Of a stretch of DNA of 64,000 nucleotides, positions 45,404 through 53,653 are shown piece after piece. The DNA lies in assembly GCF_900100275.1 (NCBI RefSeq), contig NZ_FNET01000002.1:62001-126000 (forward strand), given 5' to 3'. The position numbers and the translations under genes were made by a program. This DNA is from Lentzea albidocapillata subsp. violacea (GTDB lineage Bacteria > Actinomycetota > Actinomycetes > Mycobacteriales > Pseudonocardiaceae). How positions within the stretch are numbered: position 1 is the first letter of the stretch; every line of letters begins with the position of its first letter. The notes beneath the pieces were generated by a model. That model worked only from the letters and a program-made list of their open reading frames with translations, did not search any database and was not told where the DNA came from.

Positions 45404-45781
45404 ATGGACCTCGTCCAAGGCATCGGCGGTGTCTTCTTTCGCGCGAAGGACCCACGGGCCCAGGCCCGGTGGTACCGCGACAACCTCGGCATCCCGATCA
45501 GCCCCGGTGACGGCGAGCAGACCGGTGAGGAGCGGATGTGGGACCAGCAGGCCGGGCCGACGGTGTGGGGCCCGTTCCCCCGGGACACCGAGTACTTCCA
45601 CAACCCCGCCCAGCAGGTGATGGTCAACTTCCGGGTCGCCGACCTGGACGCCGTGCTCGCCCGGCTGCGGTCCACCGGCACGCCGGTCAGGGACGAGATC
45701 GAGGAGTACGACTACGGGCGGTTCGCCTGGGCGTGCGACCCGGAGGGGAACTGGTTCGAGCTGTGGGAACCGCGGAACTAG
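45404..45781 (+). CDS. VOC-superfamily protein 2
   Basis: 125 residues with the VOC fold pattern (GIGGVFFRAKDPRAQARWYRDNLGI, VMVNFRVADLDAVLARLRSTG, FAWACDPEGNWFELWEP). Resembles the glyoxalase/bleomycin-resistance group. ATG 45404 behind GGTGGAG. Divergent from the exporter, which hints at a resistance or sequestering role. Confidence 0.85.
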   Translation: MDLVQGIGGVFFRAKDPRAQARWYRDNLGIPISPGDGEQTGEERMWDQQAGPTVWGPFPRDTEYFHNPAQQVMVNFRVADLDAVLARLRSTGTPVRDEIEEYDYGRFAWACDPEGNWFELWEPRN

Positions 45782-45911
45782 TGCCGTGGCCGGCGGCCTT
45801 TGCCGCATATTTCGGTGGTCGGACGGCCACGGCACCGGTGGCGCGACCGACGTCCCGTTCGACGGGAGTCGCGCCTGAGGTGGTTCCCGGTGGTGCGGCC
45901 GCGCGGGCGGT

Positions 45912-46007
45912 GTCCCGGACTCCGACGCGGGTGGCGTCCCGGACTCCGACGCGGACGGCGTCCCGGACTTCGATGCGGGCGGCGTCCCGGACTCCGACGC
46001 GGGCTCT
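45912..46007. repeat. 24-base tandem repeat, four copies
   Basis: Units start at 45912, 45936, 45960 and 45984 with consensus GTCCCGGACTCCGACGCGGG plus four variable bases. The array ends at the stop codon of the FG-GAP lipoprotein 2 gene (46006-46008) and lies between it and the VOC 2 gene. It is not protein-coding in either gene. Confidence 0.85.
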
Positions 46008-47199
46008 AGCCGCCGGTGGTGTTCCGGAGCACCACGACGTTGTCGGCGTGGGAGTTCGCCACCGCCAGGTCCGCCTTGCCGTCACCGTCCAGGTCACCCG
46101 CGACGATCTTGATCGGGCCGTCCGCGGCGGGCACCGTCAGCGCGGCGGAGAACCCGCCTCGCCCGTCGCCCGCGAAGACCGAGACGTTGTCGGACTCGAA
46201 GTTCGCGGACGCCAGGTCGATATCGCCGTCACCGTCGAGGTCGGCGGCCGCGATCCCGGTCGGACCGTCACCCGCCGGCATCACGAGCGGCTCCGCGAAC
46301 CCGCCCCCGCCGTCGCCGAGGAGCACCGAGACCGTGTCGCCCTCGTAGTCGGGGGTGGCGAGGTCGGCGTGGCCGTCGGCGTTGAAGTCGGCCGTGACGA
46401 TTCCGTGCGGACCGTTGCCCGCCTTGGCGGAGACCACGGGGGCGAACGTGCCGTCGCCGTTGCCGAGGAGGATTCCGGCGTCGTCCGAATGATGGTTGCC
46501 GGAAGCCAGGTCCGTTCGCCCGTCGCCGTTGAAGTCGGCCGCGGTGATGTCGGCGGGGCCGTTCCCGGCGGGCAGGTGCACCGGTGCGGCGAACCCGCCG
46601 CCGCCGTCGGCGAGCATGACGCTCACGTTGTCGCCGTCGTAGTTGGCGGTGGCGAGGTCGAGGCTCCCGTTGCCGTCGAGGTCGGCGGCGGCCACACCGG
46701 ACGGACCGTCTCCCGCGGCGTGGACGGTCGGCGCGCCGAACCCGCCCTTGCCGTCACCGCGCTGCACGGTGACGGTCTCGTCGCTGACGTTGATCGTGAC
46801 CACGTCGGCGTTGCCGTCGGCGTCGACGTCGGCGGTGGCGTTGCGCAGGGCCGCCGGTCCGGCCGGGATCGTCACGACCTCGCGGAACCCGGCCCTGCCA
46901 TCACCGAAGAGCACCGACGCGTCGCCCGGTCCGAGGTTCGCCGTGACGAGGTCCAGAACACCGTCGCGGTCGAAGTCCGCGGCCGAGATCGCCCGCGGGT
47001 TGTCACCGACCGGGCTGCCCGCCGAGGTCGCGAACGACAGCGCGGGTCCCGCCGGGACGGTGGAGGGCGGCGGGGTGCCCGGAGGCGGCTCGCCCGGTTT
47101 GTCGCTTCCGCCCGTACAGGCAACGGTGAGAGCCGCCGTGAACACGATCACAGCCGCGGAGCTGCTCCTGGCGTGCCGGGCCGTGGTGGGTTGTGTCAT
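46006..47199 (-). CDS. FG-GAP/VCBS-repeat lipoprotein 2
   Basis: 397 residues. Signal with lipobox LTVACT, Pro-rich linker, then about seven FG-GAP repeats (ADLDGNGSLDLATANYDGDN...DGGGGF and similar) with acidic calcium loops; ends VVLRNTTGG, almost as lipoprotein 1 (VSVLLNTTGG). The two are clear paralogues. ATG 47199 behind AAGGAG. Exposed outside the membrane; role unknown. No ASPIC/UnbV domain. Confidence 0.88.
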   Translation of the reverse strand: MTQPTTARHARSSSAAVIVFTAALTVACTGGSDKPGEPPPGTPPPSTVPAGPALSFATSAGSPVGDNPRAISAADFDRDGVLDLVTANLGPGDASVLFGDGRAGFREVVTIPAGPAALRNATADVDADGNADVVTINVSDETVTVQRGDGKGGFGAPTVHAAGDGPSGVAAADLDGNGSLDLATANYDGDNVSVMLADGGGGFAAPVHLPAGNGPADITAADFNGDGRTDLASGNHHSDDAGILLGNGDGTFAPVVSAKAGNGPHGIVTADFNADGHADLATPDYEGDTVSVLLGDGGGGFAEPLVMPAGDGPTGIAAADLDGDGDIDLASANFESDNVSVFAGDGRGGFSAALTVPAADGPIKIVAGDLDGDGKADLAVANSHADNVVVLRNTTGG

Positions 47200-47377
47200 C
47201 GCGATTCTCCTTGCGGTGGCGTGCCTTTTCGCTCACCTCGATTGATAGCCCGCGACCGGCCGGACCCGCTTATCCCGTCTTGCCAAACCCCCGCGGCACC
47301 GAGGGTCCGCTTTGGACACAACGGGGTGGCAGACTGTCGCCGAGCCGTTCACCGCACGTCAGGACGCAGGAGACACC

Positions 47378-47962
47378 GTGGCGCAGGAAGAAGTGCCCAG
47401 CCAGGACCCGGCGCTGCCCGCGACGGCGTACGCAGTGCTCGGCTTGCTGTCATTCGGTCAGGAGCTGACCGGGTACGACCTGCGCAAGTGGGCGATGAAC
47501 CTGCGCTACTTCTACTGGAGTCCCGCGCAGAGCCAGATCTACCTGGAGTTGCGCAGGTTGCTGCAGCACGGGCTCGTCGAGGTGCACCTGGAAGAGCAGA
47601 AGAGCCGCCCGGACAAGCGGTTGTACCGGATCACCGACGCCGGTCTGAAGGTCTTCCGCGAATGGCTGGACCACGCCCCCGTCGGGCCTCCGCTGCTCAA
47701 GCACTCCGTCGCGCTGCGCCTGTTCTTCGGCCACCAGACCAACCACGGCAGGCTGCGCGAGGTTCTCACCGAGTACCGGGACTGGGCCGTGGAGCAGACG
47801 AGCGGGCTCACCCAGCTCAGGACCGAGCTGGACCAGGCGCTGCCCTACCCGGCGCTGGTCGCCACCTGGGGCTCCGCCTACTTCGCCGCGGAGATCACCG
47901 CGATCGACACCGTGCTGGCCGATCTCGACCGCATGGAAGCCGGGCCGCGGGAGCAGGACTGA
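47378..47962 (+). CDS. PadR-family transcriptional regulator
   Basis: 194 residues. PadR winged helix (TAYAVLGLLSFGQELTGYDLRKWA, SQIYLELRRLLQHGLVEVHLEEQ, RLYRITDAGLKVFREWL) and a C-terminal Vir-type coiled-coil dimerisation domain. GTG 47378 with GGAG six bases upstream; longer starts rejected. PadR proteins commonly control drug exporters; the DrrAB genes 2 kb away are a possible target. Confidence 0.88.
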   Translation: MAQEEVPSQDPALPATAYAVLGLLSFGQELTGYDLRKWAMNLRYFYWSPAQSQIYLELRRLLQHGLVEVHLEEQKSRPDKRLYRITDAGLKVFREWLDHAPVGPPLLKHSVALRLFFGHQTNHGRLREVLTEYRDWAVEQTSGLTQLRTELDQALPYPALVATWGSAYFAAEITAIDTVLADLDRMEAGPREQD

Positions 47963-47975
47963 CGGGGCTGCGGCA

Positions 47976-48407
47976 CTAGCGTTTCTGCTCGATGCTCCGG
48001 CGCTCGTCGCTGTCGTCGAGCCGTTCGGCGAACTGGGCACGCAGGTGAGTGACGATGGCCGCCGACTCGCGACGCACCCGGTCCACCTCCCAGCGCGCCT
48101 GCTGACGCACGCGTTCGATCTCCACGCGGTGGTCCTCGACGAGGCGCCGGCGCTCCTCCAGGGCCTCGTCGAGGGTCTGCTGCCAGCGGCCCAGCAACTG
48201 GTCCCGCTCGGCCGCCACCGCCGCCCTCGCCTGGTCCACCAGGTTGTCGGCGGCCCGCTGCCTGACCAGTTCCTCCGCGCGTTGCTGCTCGGCGTGCCGC
48301 AGCTCTTCCTTGGCTCGTTCGTGCCTGATCATCCGTCGTGCCCCGACGAAGCTCAGAAACGCGGTGACGACCGCCGCTATGGGTCCGCCCAGCTGCAGAA
48401 AGTCCAT
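47976..48407 (-). CDS. membrane-anchored coiled-coil protein
   Basis: 143 residues: one N-terminal membrane segment (GGPIAAVVTAFLSFVGA) then a long charged helix (residues about 25-140) rich in Glu, Arg and Ala with heptad-like spacing. No domain recognised. Tail-to-tail with the PadR gene, 13 bases apart. Confidence 0.65.
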   Translation of the reverse strand: MDFLQLGGPIAAVVTAFLSFVGARRMIRHERAKEELRHAEQQRAEELVRQRAADNLVDQARAAVAAERDQLLGRWQQTLDEALEERRRLVEDHRVEIERVRQQARWEVDRVRRESAAIVTHLRAQFAERLDDSDERRSIEQKR

Positions 48408-48447
48408 TGCACGCCATTCTCCGCCGTGAAGAAAACATTGCTGTTCC

Positions 48448-48987
48448 TCAGTATCGTGATTCGGCGGAGGAGCGTCTCTTCCCGGTTGCGAGATCCGCGG
48501 GCGAGCCCCAGCGGCCGGAGAACACGATGTCGGACAACGACATTCGCGCGGCCGGACGGACTCGGTCAGGCCGCGCCCACCGCAGCCCGACCACCGTGAC
48601 GAGGTCGTGCGTGTCCGGTACGGCGAGCGCGGCGCGTACCGTCGCGCGGTCGAACCCTCCGTACTGCCGCACCTGCAGGCCCTCGGCGCGCGCCCTGGCG
48701 GTGAGTCCTCCGACCGCCAGGCCGAGCTCGTACTCGGTGCCGCGCATCCTCTTGCCGGCGTCGTCAGTGGTCCGGACGGTCGCCAGGATCAACGCGACGG
48801 CGGTGCGCGCCTTGACGCGGTTGTCCTCGGCAAGGGCCGAGGACAACGTCCGGAAGGTCGGGTCCGCGCACCTGCCCAGGACGAACCGCCACGGCTGCCG
48901 GTTCCAGGCCGACTCCGCCGAACGGGCCGCCTCGAACAGCCGCACGCACGTCTCGACCGGGATCGCGGGGCCGGACGCGCCGGACAT
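48448..48987 (-). CDS. nitroreductase-like flavoprotein (short)
   Basis: 179 residues. The FMN-binding pattern AARSAESAWNRQPWRFVLGR near the N-terminus is typical of nitroreductases; the C-terminal ...LVTVVGLRWARP matches a family strand. It is shorter than classical members. TGATG junction with the upstream small membrane protein gene, so it is the last gene of the four-gene UbiB2 unit. Reductive or oxidative role on a flavin, substrate unknown. Confidence 0.75.
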   Translation of the reverse strand: MSGASGPAIPVETCVRLFEAARSAESAWNRQPWRFVLGRCADPTFRTLSSALAEDNRVKARTAVALILATVRTTDDAGKRMRGTEYELGLAVGGLTARARAEGLQVRQYGGFDRATVRAALAVPDTHDLVTVVGLRWARPDRVRPAARMSLSDIVFSGRWGSPADLATGKRRSSAESRY

Positions 48988-49238
48988 CAGGTCGCCTCGG
49001 CGCGCGACGCCCGGTGCCACTCCAGGCACCCGGCGAGTACGAGGAACGCGATGCCGTGGTGCGCCCATCCGGACTCCGCGAGCCACGGCAACACCACGCC
49101 GAGCAGTCCTCGCGCGTGCGGCTCGGGTATGTGGAACAGGTAGGTCTGTGCGAGTCGCAGCAGGAGTTCGGCCCAGTACCCGAGCACGACCACCGTGACG
49201 ACCGTCAGCACCGGGCGGGTGTTCGGCCGCGTCGACAT
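48987..49238 (-). CDS. small membrane protein related to the histidine-rich protein at 36 kb
   Basis: 83 residues with two or three membrane segments. Aligns with the first half of the 36473-37015 protein (WAELLLRLAQTYLF / WAEHIVQAVQVFLL; GLLGVVLPWLAESGWAHHGIA / GVLGLWIPWLVTSEWMHYGYA) but lacks the second half and one histidine. In the UbiB2-nitroreductase unit. Confidence 0.65.
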   Translation of the reverse strand: MSTRPNTRPVLTVVTVVVLGYWAELLLRLAQTYLFHIPEPHARGLLGVVLPWLAESGWAHHGIAFLVLAGCLEWHRASRAEAT

Positions 49239-49245
49239 CCCGCCC

Positions 49246-50172
49246 TCACCAGCCGACGGCCGGGTACCAGATGAGCCCGGCCCGCCCGAGGGACCGCAGG
49301 TCCCAGTACAGCAGCGTGAACGTGCCGAAGACGAGGAACGCGACCGCGGTGATCCGCTCGGTGCGGCCCGGCCTGGCCGCCAGCCAGCGCTGCACGCGGC
49401 CGCCGGTGCCGTGTGCCAGCACCAGGAACACGACGGCGGCGATCACCAGGTTTCCCAGTGACTGCAGGACGAACGCGGACATCCCGTAGAACACGTTCCC
49501 GCTCTCCGCCGCGTGCCGGAACATGATCCGGAACAACGGGAACGGCCGGCCGATGAGCAGCGCGCCGATCAGCACGCCCATCACGACGAGCGGCACGGCC
49601 GGGTGGCGCCGGCGGATACGGGCGAACGGGTCGGGCACCAGGCGCAGCGCGGCGAGGCCGAGGTAGACGAACGCGACGCCGATGAGACCGAACACGATCA
49701 TCGACTGGACCTGTCGCGGGCTGAGCACACCGGCCACGCTCGCGGTGGTCGCGAACTGCGGCATGGAGGTGCCCACGATCGCGACCAGCGCGCCGTAGAC
49801 GGCCGAGATGCCCACCGCTCCCACGCAGATCCACCACAGCGGGCGCAGCGAGTCCAGCCAGCGCGGTCTGGCCGCACCCCGGTCGCCGACGAGTGGCGTC
49901 ACGACTCCGAACACCGCAATGTTGCACGCGGTGAACGAGCCGGCCAGCCCGGTCACGAACGCGAAGGCGATGCCCGCCGGCACACCGTCCAGAGGCGTGG
50001 CCTTCGCGTCGTGGCCGAGCATCGAGTTCGCGACGGTGTCGCCGATGACCCGGTCGACGAACGGCGCCGACCAGATCACCGTGAGCACGAACCCGGCGAG
50101 CGCGCTGAGCACCACCAGCCGTCCGCGTTTCGGGATCGCCGGAGGTTGTGCGTGCAGGAAGGTCGGTTGCAT
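49246..50172 (-). CDS. multi-pass membrane protein, unknown
   Basis: 308 residues with about seven or eight membrane segments. FVTGLAGSFTACNIAVFGVVTPL recalls the GxxxSxxxCx(I/L)P-type helices of DsbD/UreH-like transporters, but the pattern is incomplete. ATG 50172 was chosen because AGGAG stands six bases upstream. Gap of 31 bases to the UbiB-like gene before it and 7 bases to the next gene. Confidence 0.7.
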   Translation of the reverse strand: MQPTFLHAQPPAIPKRGRLVVLSALAGFVLTVIWSAPFVDRVIGDTVANSMLGHDAKATPLDGVPAGIAFAFVTGLAGSFTACNIAVFGVVTPLVGDRGAARPRWLDSLRPLWWICVGAVGISAVYGALVAIVGTSMPQFATTASVAGVLSPRQVQSMIVFGLIGVAFVYLGLAALRLVPDPFARIRRRHPAVPLVVMGVLIGALLIGRPFPLFRIMFRHAAESGNVFYGMSAFVLQSLGNLVIAAVVFLVLAHGTGGRVQRWLAARPGRTERITAVAFLVFGTFTLLYWDLRSLGRAGLIWYPAVGW

Positions 50173-50203
50173 GCTCGCTCCTGTCGAGGAGGGGAAGGGG
50201 CCG

Positions 50204-51493
50204 TCAGGCCTGCTTCCGGGAACCGGTCTTGAGCAGGCCTGACATGACCGCCCTGGTGAGCACGGGGATCGACTCGGCCTGGAAGTCGACCTCTTCGTCG
50301 AGCTCGTTGATCCGGCCCTCCAGCACGAGCAGGGCCAGCAACGGGAAGATGAACTCGGGCGCCGCGAACAGCCCGTTGACGCGCTGCAGGTCGAACAGGC
50401 GCGTGGCGAACCGGACCAGGCTGAAGTCACGGGCCGCGCGGCCGCTCGACTCCTCGATCAGCGCGACGGTCCCCCGGCGGAACGCGGCGACGTCGGCCCA
50501 CTCGGCGACGCCCTCCGCGCTCTCCTGGAGGATCTCCGCGCAGTGCCGGCCGTCGCCGCGGGCCATGTGCATGAAGAACTCGGCGAAGAGCCTGCGCACC
50601 CTGGGTTCCAGCCGGACCACGAACCCCGCGTCCAGCAGGACGATCCGGCCGTCGCGCCCCAGGTAGAGGTTGCCGGGGTGCATGTCGCAGTGGACCAGGC
50701 CGTCGAGGAAGAGCATGCGGTAGACGCAGAACAGCACCCGCCGGGCGAGCTGGGCGCGTTGCGCGGCGGGGGTGGTCTCGGTGGCGAGCGGGGCGAGGCC
50801 GTCGACGAACTCCATCACCAGCACGCCTTCCGCGCCGCGCGAGGGCAGCGGACGGGGGATGTGCAGGTACTCCACGTCGGCCAGCACCGTGCGCAGCTCG
50901 GCGAGGGCGCGGGCCTCCGCGTCGAAGTCCGCCTGCGCCGCCACCGCGGCACCGATCTGACGCAGTACCGCGACCGCGGGCAGGCCCCGGAACCACGGCA
51001 GCCGCGCCATCACCGCGGCACCCGCGCGCATGATCGCGAAGTCCTGCTCGATCAGCCTGCGCACACGGGGTCTGCGCACCTTGAGCGCCACAGGTTGCCC
51101 GTCCAGCTCGGCCCGGTAGACGCACGCGATGCTGCCGCTGCGCACGGAGTTCCAGTCGACCGCGAAGGGCAGGGCACCGCCGTACGCCGAGCGCAGCACT
51201 TTCCTGGCCGTGCGGACCGGCATGGGCGGCACCCGGTCGTGCAGGTCCGCCAGCACCTCGCACCACCTGACCGGGAGCACGTCGCGCCGCGTGCTCAGCA
51301 ACTGCGCGCCCTTCACGAAGGCGGGCCCCAGCGCGACCACCAGCCGGCGGGTGCGGCGCCGCACCACCGCGCCCGCCTCCGCACGGCTCACGCACGCGCG
51401 CACCACGATCACCGGGCAGGCCAAGGCCAGGTGCCACAGGGAGATCGAGACCACGGTGATCGCTCGCAGGACGAGCTGAACGCTCTGGACCAT
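50204..51493 (-). CDS. UbiB/ABC1-type atypical kinase, copy 2
   Basis: 429 residues, paralogue of the 37817-39010 protein. LGPAFVKGAQLLSTRRD replaces the KxGQ motif, then SIACVYRAEL, VALKVRRP, VHCDMHPGNLYLG and LLDAGF; both copies share the unusual C-terminal LLALLVLEGRINELDEEVDFQAE. N-terminal hydrophobic segments suggest membrane association. First gene of an operon with two membrane proteins and a nitroreductase-like protein. Divergent from an SRPBCC gene. Confidence 0.9.
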   Translation of the reverse strand: MVQSVQLVLRAITVVSISLWHLALACPVIVVRACVSRAEAGAVVRRRTRRLVVALGPAFVKGAQLLSTRRDVLPVRWCEVLADLHDRVPPMPVRTARKVLRSAYGGALPFAVDWNSVRSGSIACVYRAELDGQPVALKVRRPRVRRLIEQDFAIMRAGAAVMARLPWFRGLPAVAVLRQIGAAVAAQADFDAEARALAELRTVLADVEYLHIPRPLPSRGAEGVLVMEFVDGLAPLATETTPAAQRAQLARRVLFCVYRMLFLDGLVHCDMHPGNLYLGRDGRIVLLDAGFVVRLEPRVRRLFAEFFMHMARGDGRHCAEILQESAEGVAEWADVAAFRRGTVALIEESSGRAARDFSLVRFATRLFDLQRVNGLFAAPEFIFPLLALLVLEGRINELDEEVDFQAESIPVLTRAVMSGLLKTGSRKQA

Positions 51494-51519
51494 GCCTACG
51501 GTTATAGGACCCCAGGACA

Positions 51520-51534
51520 GGACAACACTTGTCC
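51520..51534. promoter_or_regulatory. inverted repeat GGACAA-N3-TTGTCC
   Basis: Perfect 6-bp inverted repeat in the divergent gap between UbiB2 (-) and the SRPBCC gene (+). GGGACAA also occurs twice as a direct repeat at 53554 and 53571 before the DoxX gene, so it may be a shared binding motif. Confidence 0.4.
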
Positions 51535-51597
51535 CAGCTTGCGCGGATCGCGATTACGTTAGCCTGCAAGGAGAATCATCGACCGGAGGTGCGCCCC

Positions 51598-52110
51598 GTG
51601 GACGTGACCACCCTCGCCGTGACCGTCGAGCTCGAAGTCGACGCCCCCGCCACGGAGGTGTTCGACGCGGTGGCAGATCCGACCCGCGTGCCCGAGTGGA
51701 GTCCGGAGTGCGTCCACGTCGCGTGGATCGGCGGCGCCAGGGGTGCCGAACCGGGCGCCCGGTTCCACGCGCGCAACCGGGCCGGCGAGTGGGAGTGGGA
51801 CGTGACCTGCGAGGTGGTCGAGGTCAGCAGGCCGGAGAGCTTCTCGTGGATCGTCGTCGGGTTCGCGGGAGATCCGTCGCTGCCCTCCTCCACCTGGCGC
51901 TACCGGCTCACCGAACGTCCGGGTGGCGGAACGCTGATCACCCAGACGTTCCGCCACGGCCCCGGCGGCAGCCACCTCGTGCACGCGATGGAGGCACAGC
52001 CGGAGCACGCGGGCGCGCTCTACGAGTTCCGGCGCACCGTGTTGCTGAACAACGTGACCACCACGATGCGGACGATGGCCACCTCGCTCGGCTGGCTGCC
52101 CGCGGACTGA
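51598..52110 (+). CDS. SRPBCC/START-fold protein near the enediyne core
   Basis: 170 residues: the TLAVTVELEVDAPATEVFDAVADPTRVPEW start is typical of the polyketide-cyclase/START group, and a long C-terminal helix (YEFRRTVLLNNVTTTMRTMA) closes the cavity. START-fold proteins such as CalC give self-sacrifice resistance in the calicheamicin cluster; the size fits, but no sequence signature proves it. GTG 51598 with GGAGG eight bases upstream. Convergent with the next SRPBCC gene (one base between stops). Confidence 0.8.
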   Translation: MDVTTLAVTVELEVDAPATEVFDAVADPTRVPEWSPECVHVAWIGGARGAEPGARFHARNRAGEWEWDVTCEVVEVSRPESFSWIVVGFAGDPSLPSSTWRYRLTERPGGGTLITQTFRHGPGGSHLVHAMEAQPEHAGALYEFRRTVLLNNVTTTMRTMATSLGWLPAD

Positions 52111-52111
52111 G

Positions 52112-52963
52112 TCAGCGGTGCCGCCACTGCGGCGCCTCCCAGCGTTCGCCGATCTCCACCATGCGCTGCAGGTTGATCAGCAGGTTCTGCCAGCCGAGCT
52201 GGTAGCCGTCGGACGGGCGTCCGTCGACGAAACCGCTGTGGCGCAGGCTGATCCTCGTCCCTTCCCCTGGTTCCTCGTCCAGCTGCCAGCTCACCAGGGT
52301 GTCCGGCCAGCCGTCGTTGTGCCAGGTGTAGGCGAGCCGGTGTGGTGCCTCGATGTCGACCACCGTCATCGGGCCGTGGTCCCAGCCGAACTCGTAACGC
52401 CCGCCCTCCCACGGTTCCACCACCGACTGTGACGGCAGCCACTTGTCGATCATGGCCGGATCGAGCAATACGGAGAACACGTCATCGGGGCTCGTGCCGA
52501 CGACGATCGTCGCGAGAGCCGTCTCCTCGCAGGGAACCGTGTAGTCGGGACGCGGCGCGAGAGTCCGTCCCTCGGTGAAGTTGGCGAGGTTGCCGACCGC
52601 GATCCCCCAGAAGTCGTTCATGCTCGCCCGGTCGAATCCCCAGAACGGAACCGGCTCGTGCCGCACCGACACCGTCGTGTCACCGCTGACGGTCCCGCGC
52701 ACCGACAGCTCCACCGCCGTGCTCATCCCCTCCATCTCCCAGTCGAAGCGCAGCTTCCCGCCCGGCTCGGCCGACACGTTCGTCTGCCGGGGTACGTCGC
52801 CGAACGGCGTGTGCCTTCCCCAGAACTCGAATCTGCCGTCGTCCAGCCGGACGTCGACGTGCTCGGCGAACCACGTGCGCAGGGACAGCTCGGTCGTCAT
52901 CGCCCGGTACACCGCGGGCGCGGGCGCGAACACCATCGCCTTCACGAACACCTTGTCTGCCAT
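52112..52963 (-). CDS. tandem SRPBCC (AHSA1-like) protein
   Basis: 283 residues formed of two AHSA1/START repeats: first about 1-140 (VFVKAMVFAPAPAVYRAMTTE, GGKLRFDWEMEGM), second about 155-283 (ALATIVVGTSPDDVFSVLLDPAMIDKWLPSQ, RLAYTWHNDGWPDTLVSWQL). AHSA1-like proteins bind hydrophobic ligands. ATG 52963 behind GGGAGG. Divergent from SnoaL-like protein 2. Confidence 0.85.
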   Translation of the reverse strand: MADKVFVKAMVFAPAPAVYRAMTTELSLRTWFAEHVDVRLDDGRFEFWGRHTPFGDVPRQTNVSAEPGGKLRFDWEMEGMSTAVELSVRGTVSGDTTVSVRHEPVPFWGFDRASMNDFWGIAVGNLANFTEGRTLAPRPDYTVPCEETALATIVVGTSPDDVFSVLLDPAMIDKWLPSQSVVEPWEGGRYEFGWDHGPMTVVDIEAPHRLAYTWHNDGWPDTLVSWQLDEEPGEGTRISLRHSGFVDGRPSDGYQLGWQNLLINLQRMVEIGERWEAPQWRHR

Positions 52964-53115
52964 CGCTGGCACCTCCCGTTGTCAGCTCCATGCTGCGTCG
53001 GCCGGCGGTGTCTTCTCGACCGCCGGGGAAGATGCGGCAACCTGCGAGAAGGACCGCGCGCGTCCCCGCCGGTAGACCAGAAGGGGAACACCGCGCGGCA
53101 GACGGGAATCCCGCC

Positions 53116-53541
53116 ATGACAACACCTCAGGCCAACGCGCACCTCGCGCGGACGATGTACCGGCACTTCACCGAGAACGACGTGGAGGGCGTGGTCCGGC
53201 TCCTCGCCGACGACTACGAGCTCACCGACATGGCGACCGGTGAGTCGATCCGCGGGCACGACGGGTTCCGCGACTGGATGCGCCGCAGCCGCGCCGGGCT
53301 GCCGGACGCGGTGGCCGAGGTCATGGCGCTGCACCAGGACGGCGACGTGGTGGTCGCGGAGGTCCGCAACCACGGCACGCACACGGGCACGCTCACCATG
53401 CCGGACGGCACGGTGTACCCCGCCACCGGACGCCGCCTCGACGTCCGCGGCTGCGAGGTGCTGCGGTTCCGCGCCGGCCGGATCGTCAGCTGCACGGTGT
53501 ACTACGACGCCCTGAGCATGGCGCACCAGCTCGGCATCTGA
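53116..53541 (+). CDS. SnoaL-like (NTF2-fold) protein 2
   Basis: 141 residues: ARTMYRHFTENDVEGVVRLLADDYELTD, then IRGHDGFRDWM and LRFRAGRIVSCTVYYDALSMAHQLGI. Related to the 42879-43391 protein, mainly at the C-terminal YYD...QLG end. ATG 53116. Possible polyketide cyclase or binding protein. Confidence 0.82.
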   Translation: MTTPQANAHLARTMYRHFTENDVEGVVRLLADDYELTDMATGESIRGHDGFRDWMRRSRAGLPDAVAEVMALHQDGDVVVAEVRNHGTHTGTLTMPDGTVYPATGRRLDVRGCEVLRFRAGRIVSCTVYYDALSMAHQLGI

Positions 53542-53653
53542 CACAGCCGTTGCGGGACAACGGGTCTCATGGGACAAAAAGTTTTGTATTGACAGCTCGA
53601 TTCGTTCGTGCGACCTTGGGTGCACCGCCGGACACCGCCCCAGGGGGAGCGCC

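Noticed and set aside
45252..45455. N-terminal extension of the exporter ATPase
   Set aside because: The extended part is low-similarity, overlaps the promoter with ATATGACT half-sites, and a good ribosome site precedes ATG 45251/45254.
45538..47979. 813-codon plus-strand frame across the FG-GAP lipoprotein 2 gene
   Set aside because: It is antisense to a clear FG-GAP repeat protein and shows Arg/Gly/Val-rich repeats that mirror the propeller repeats.
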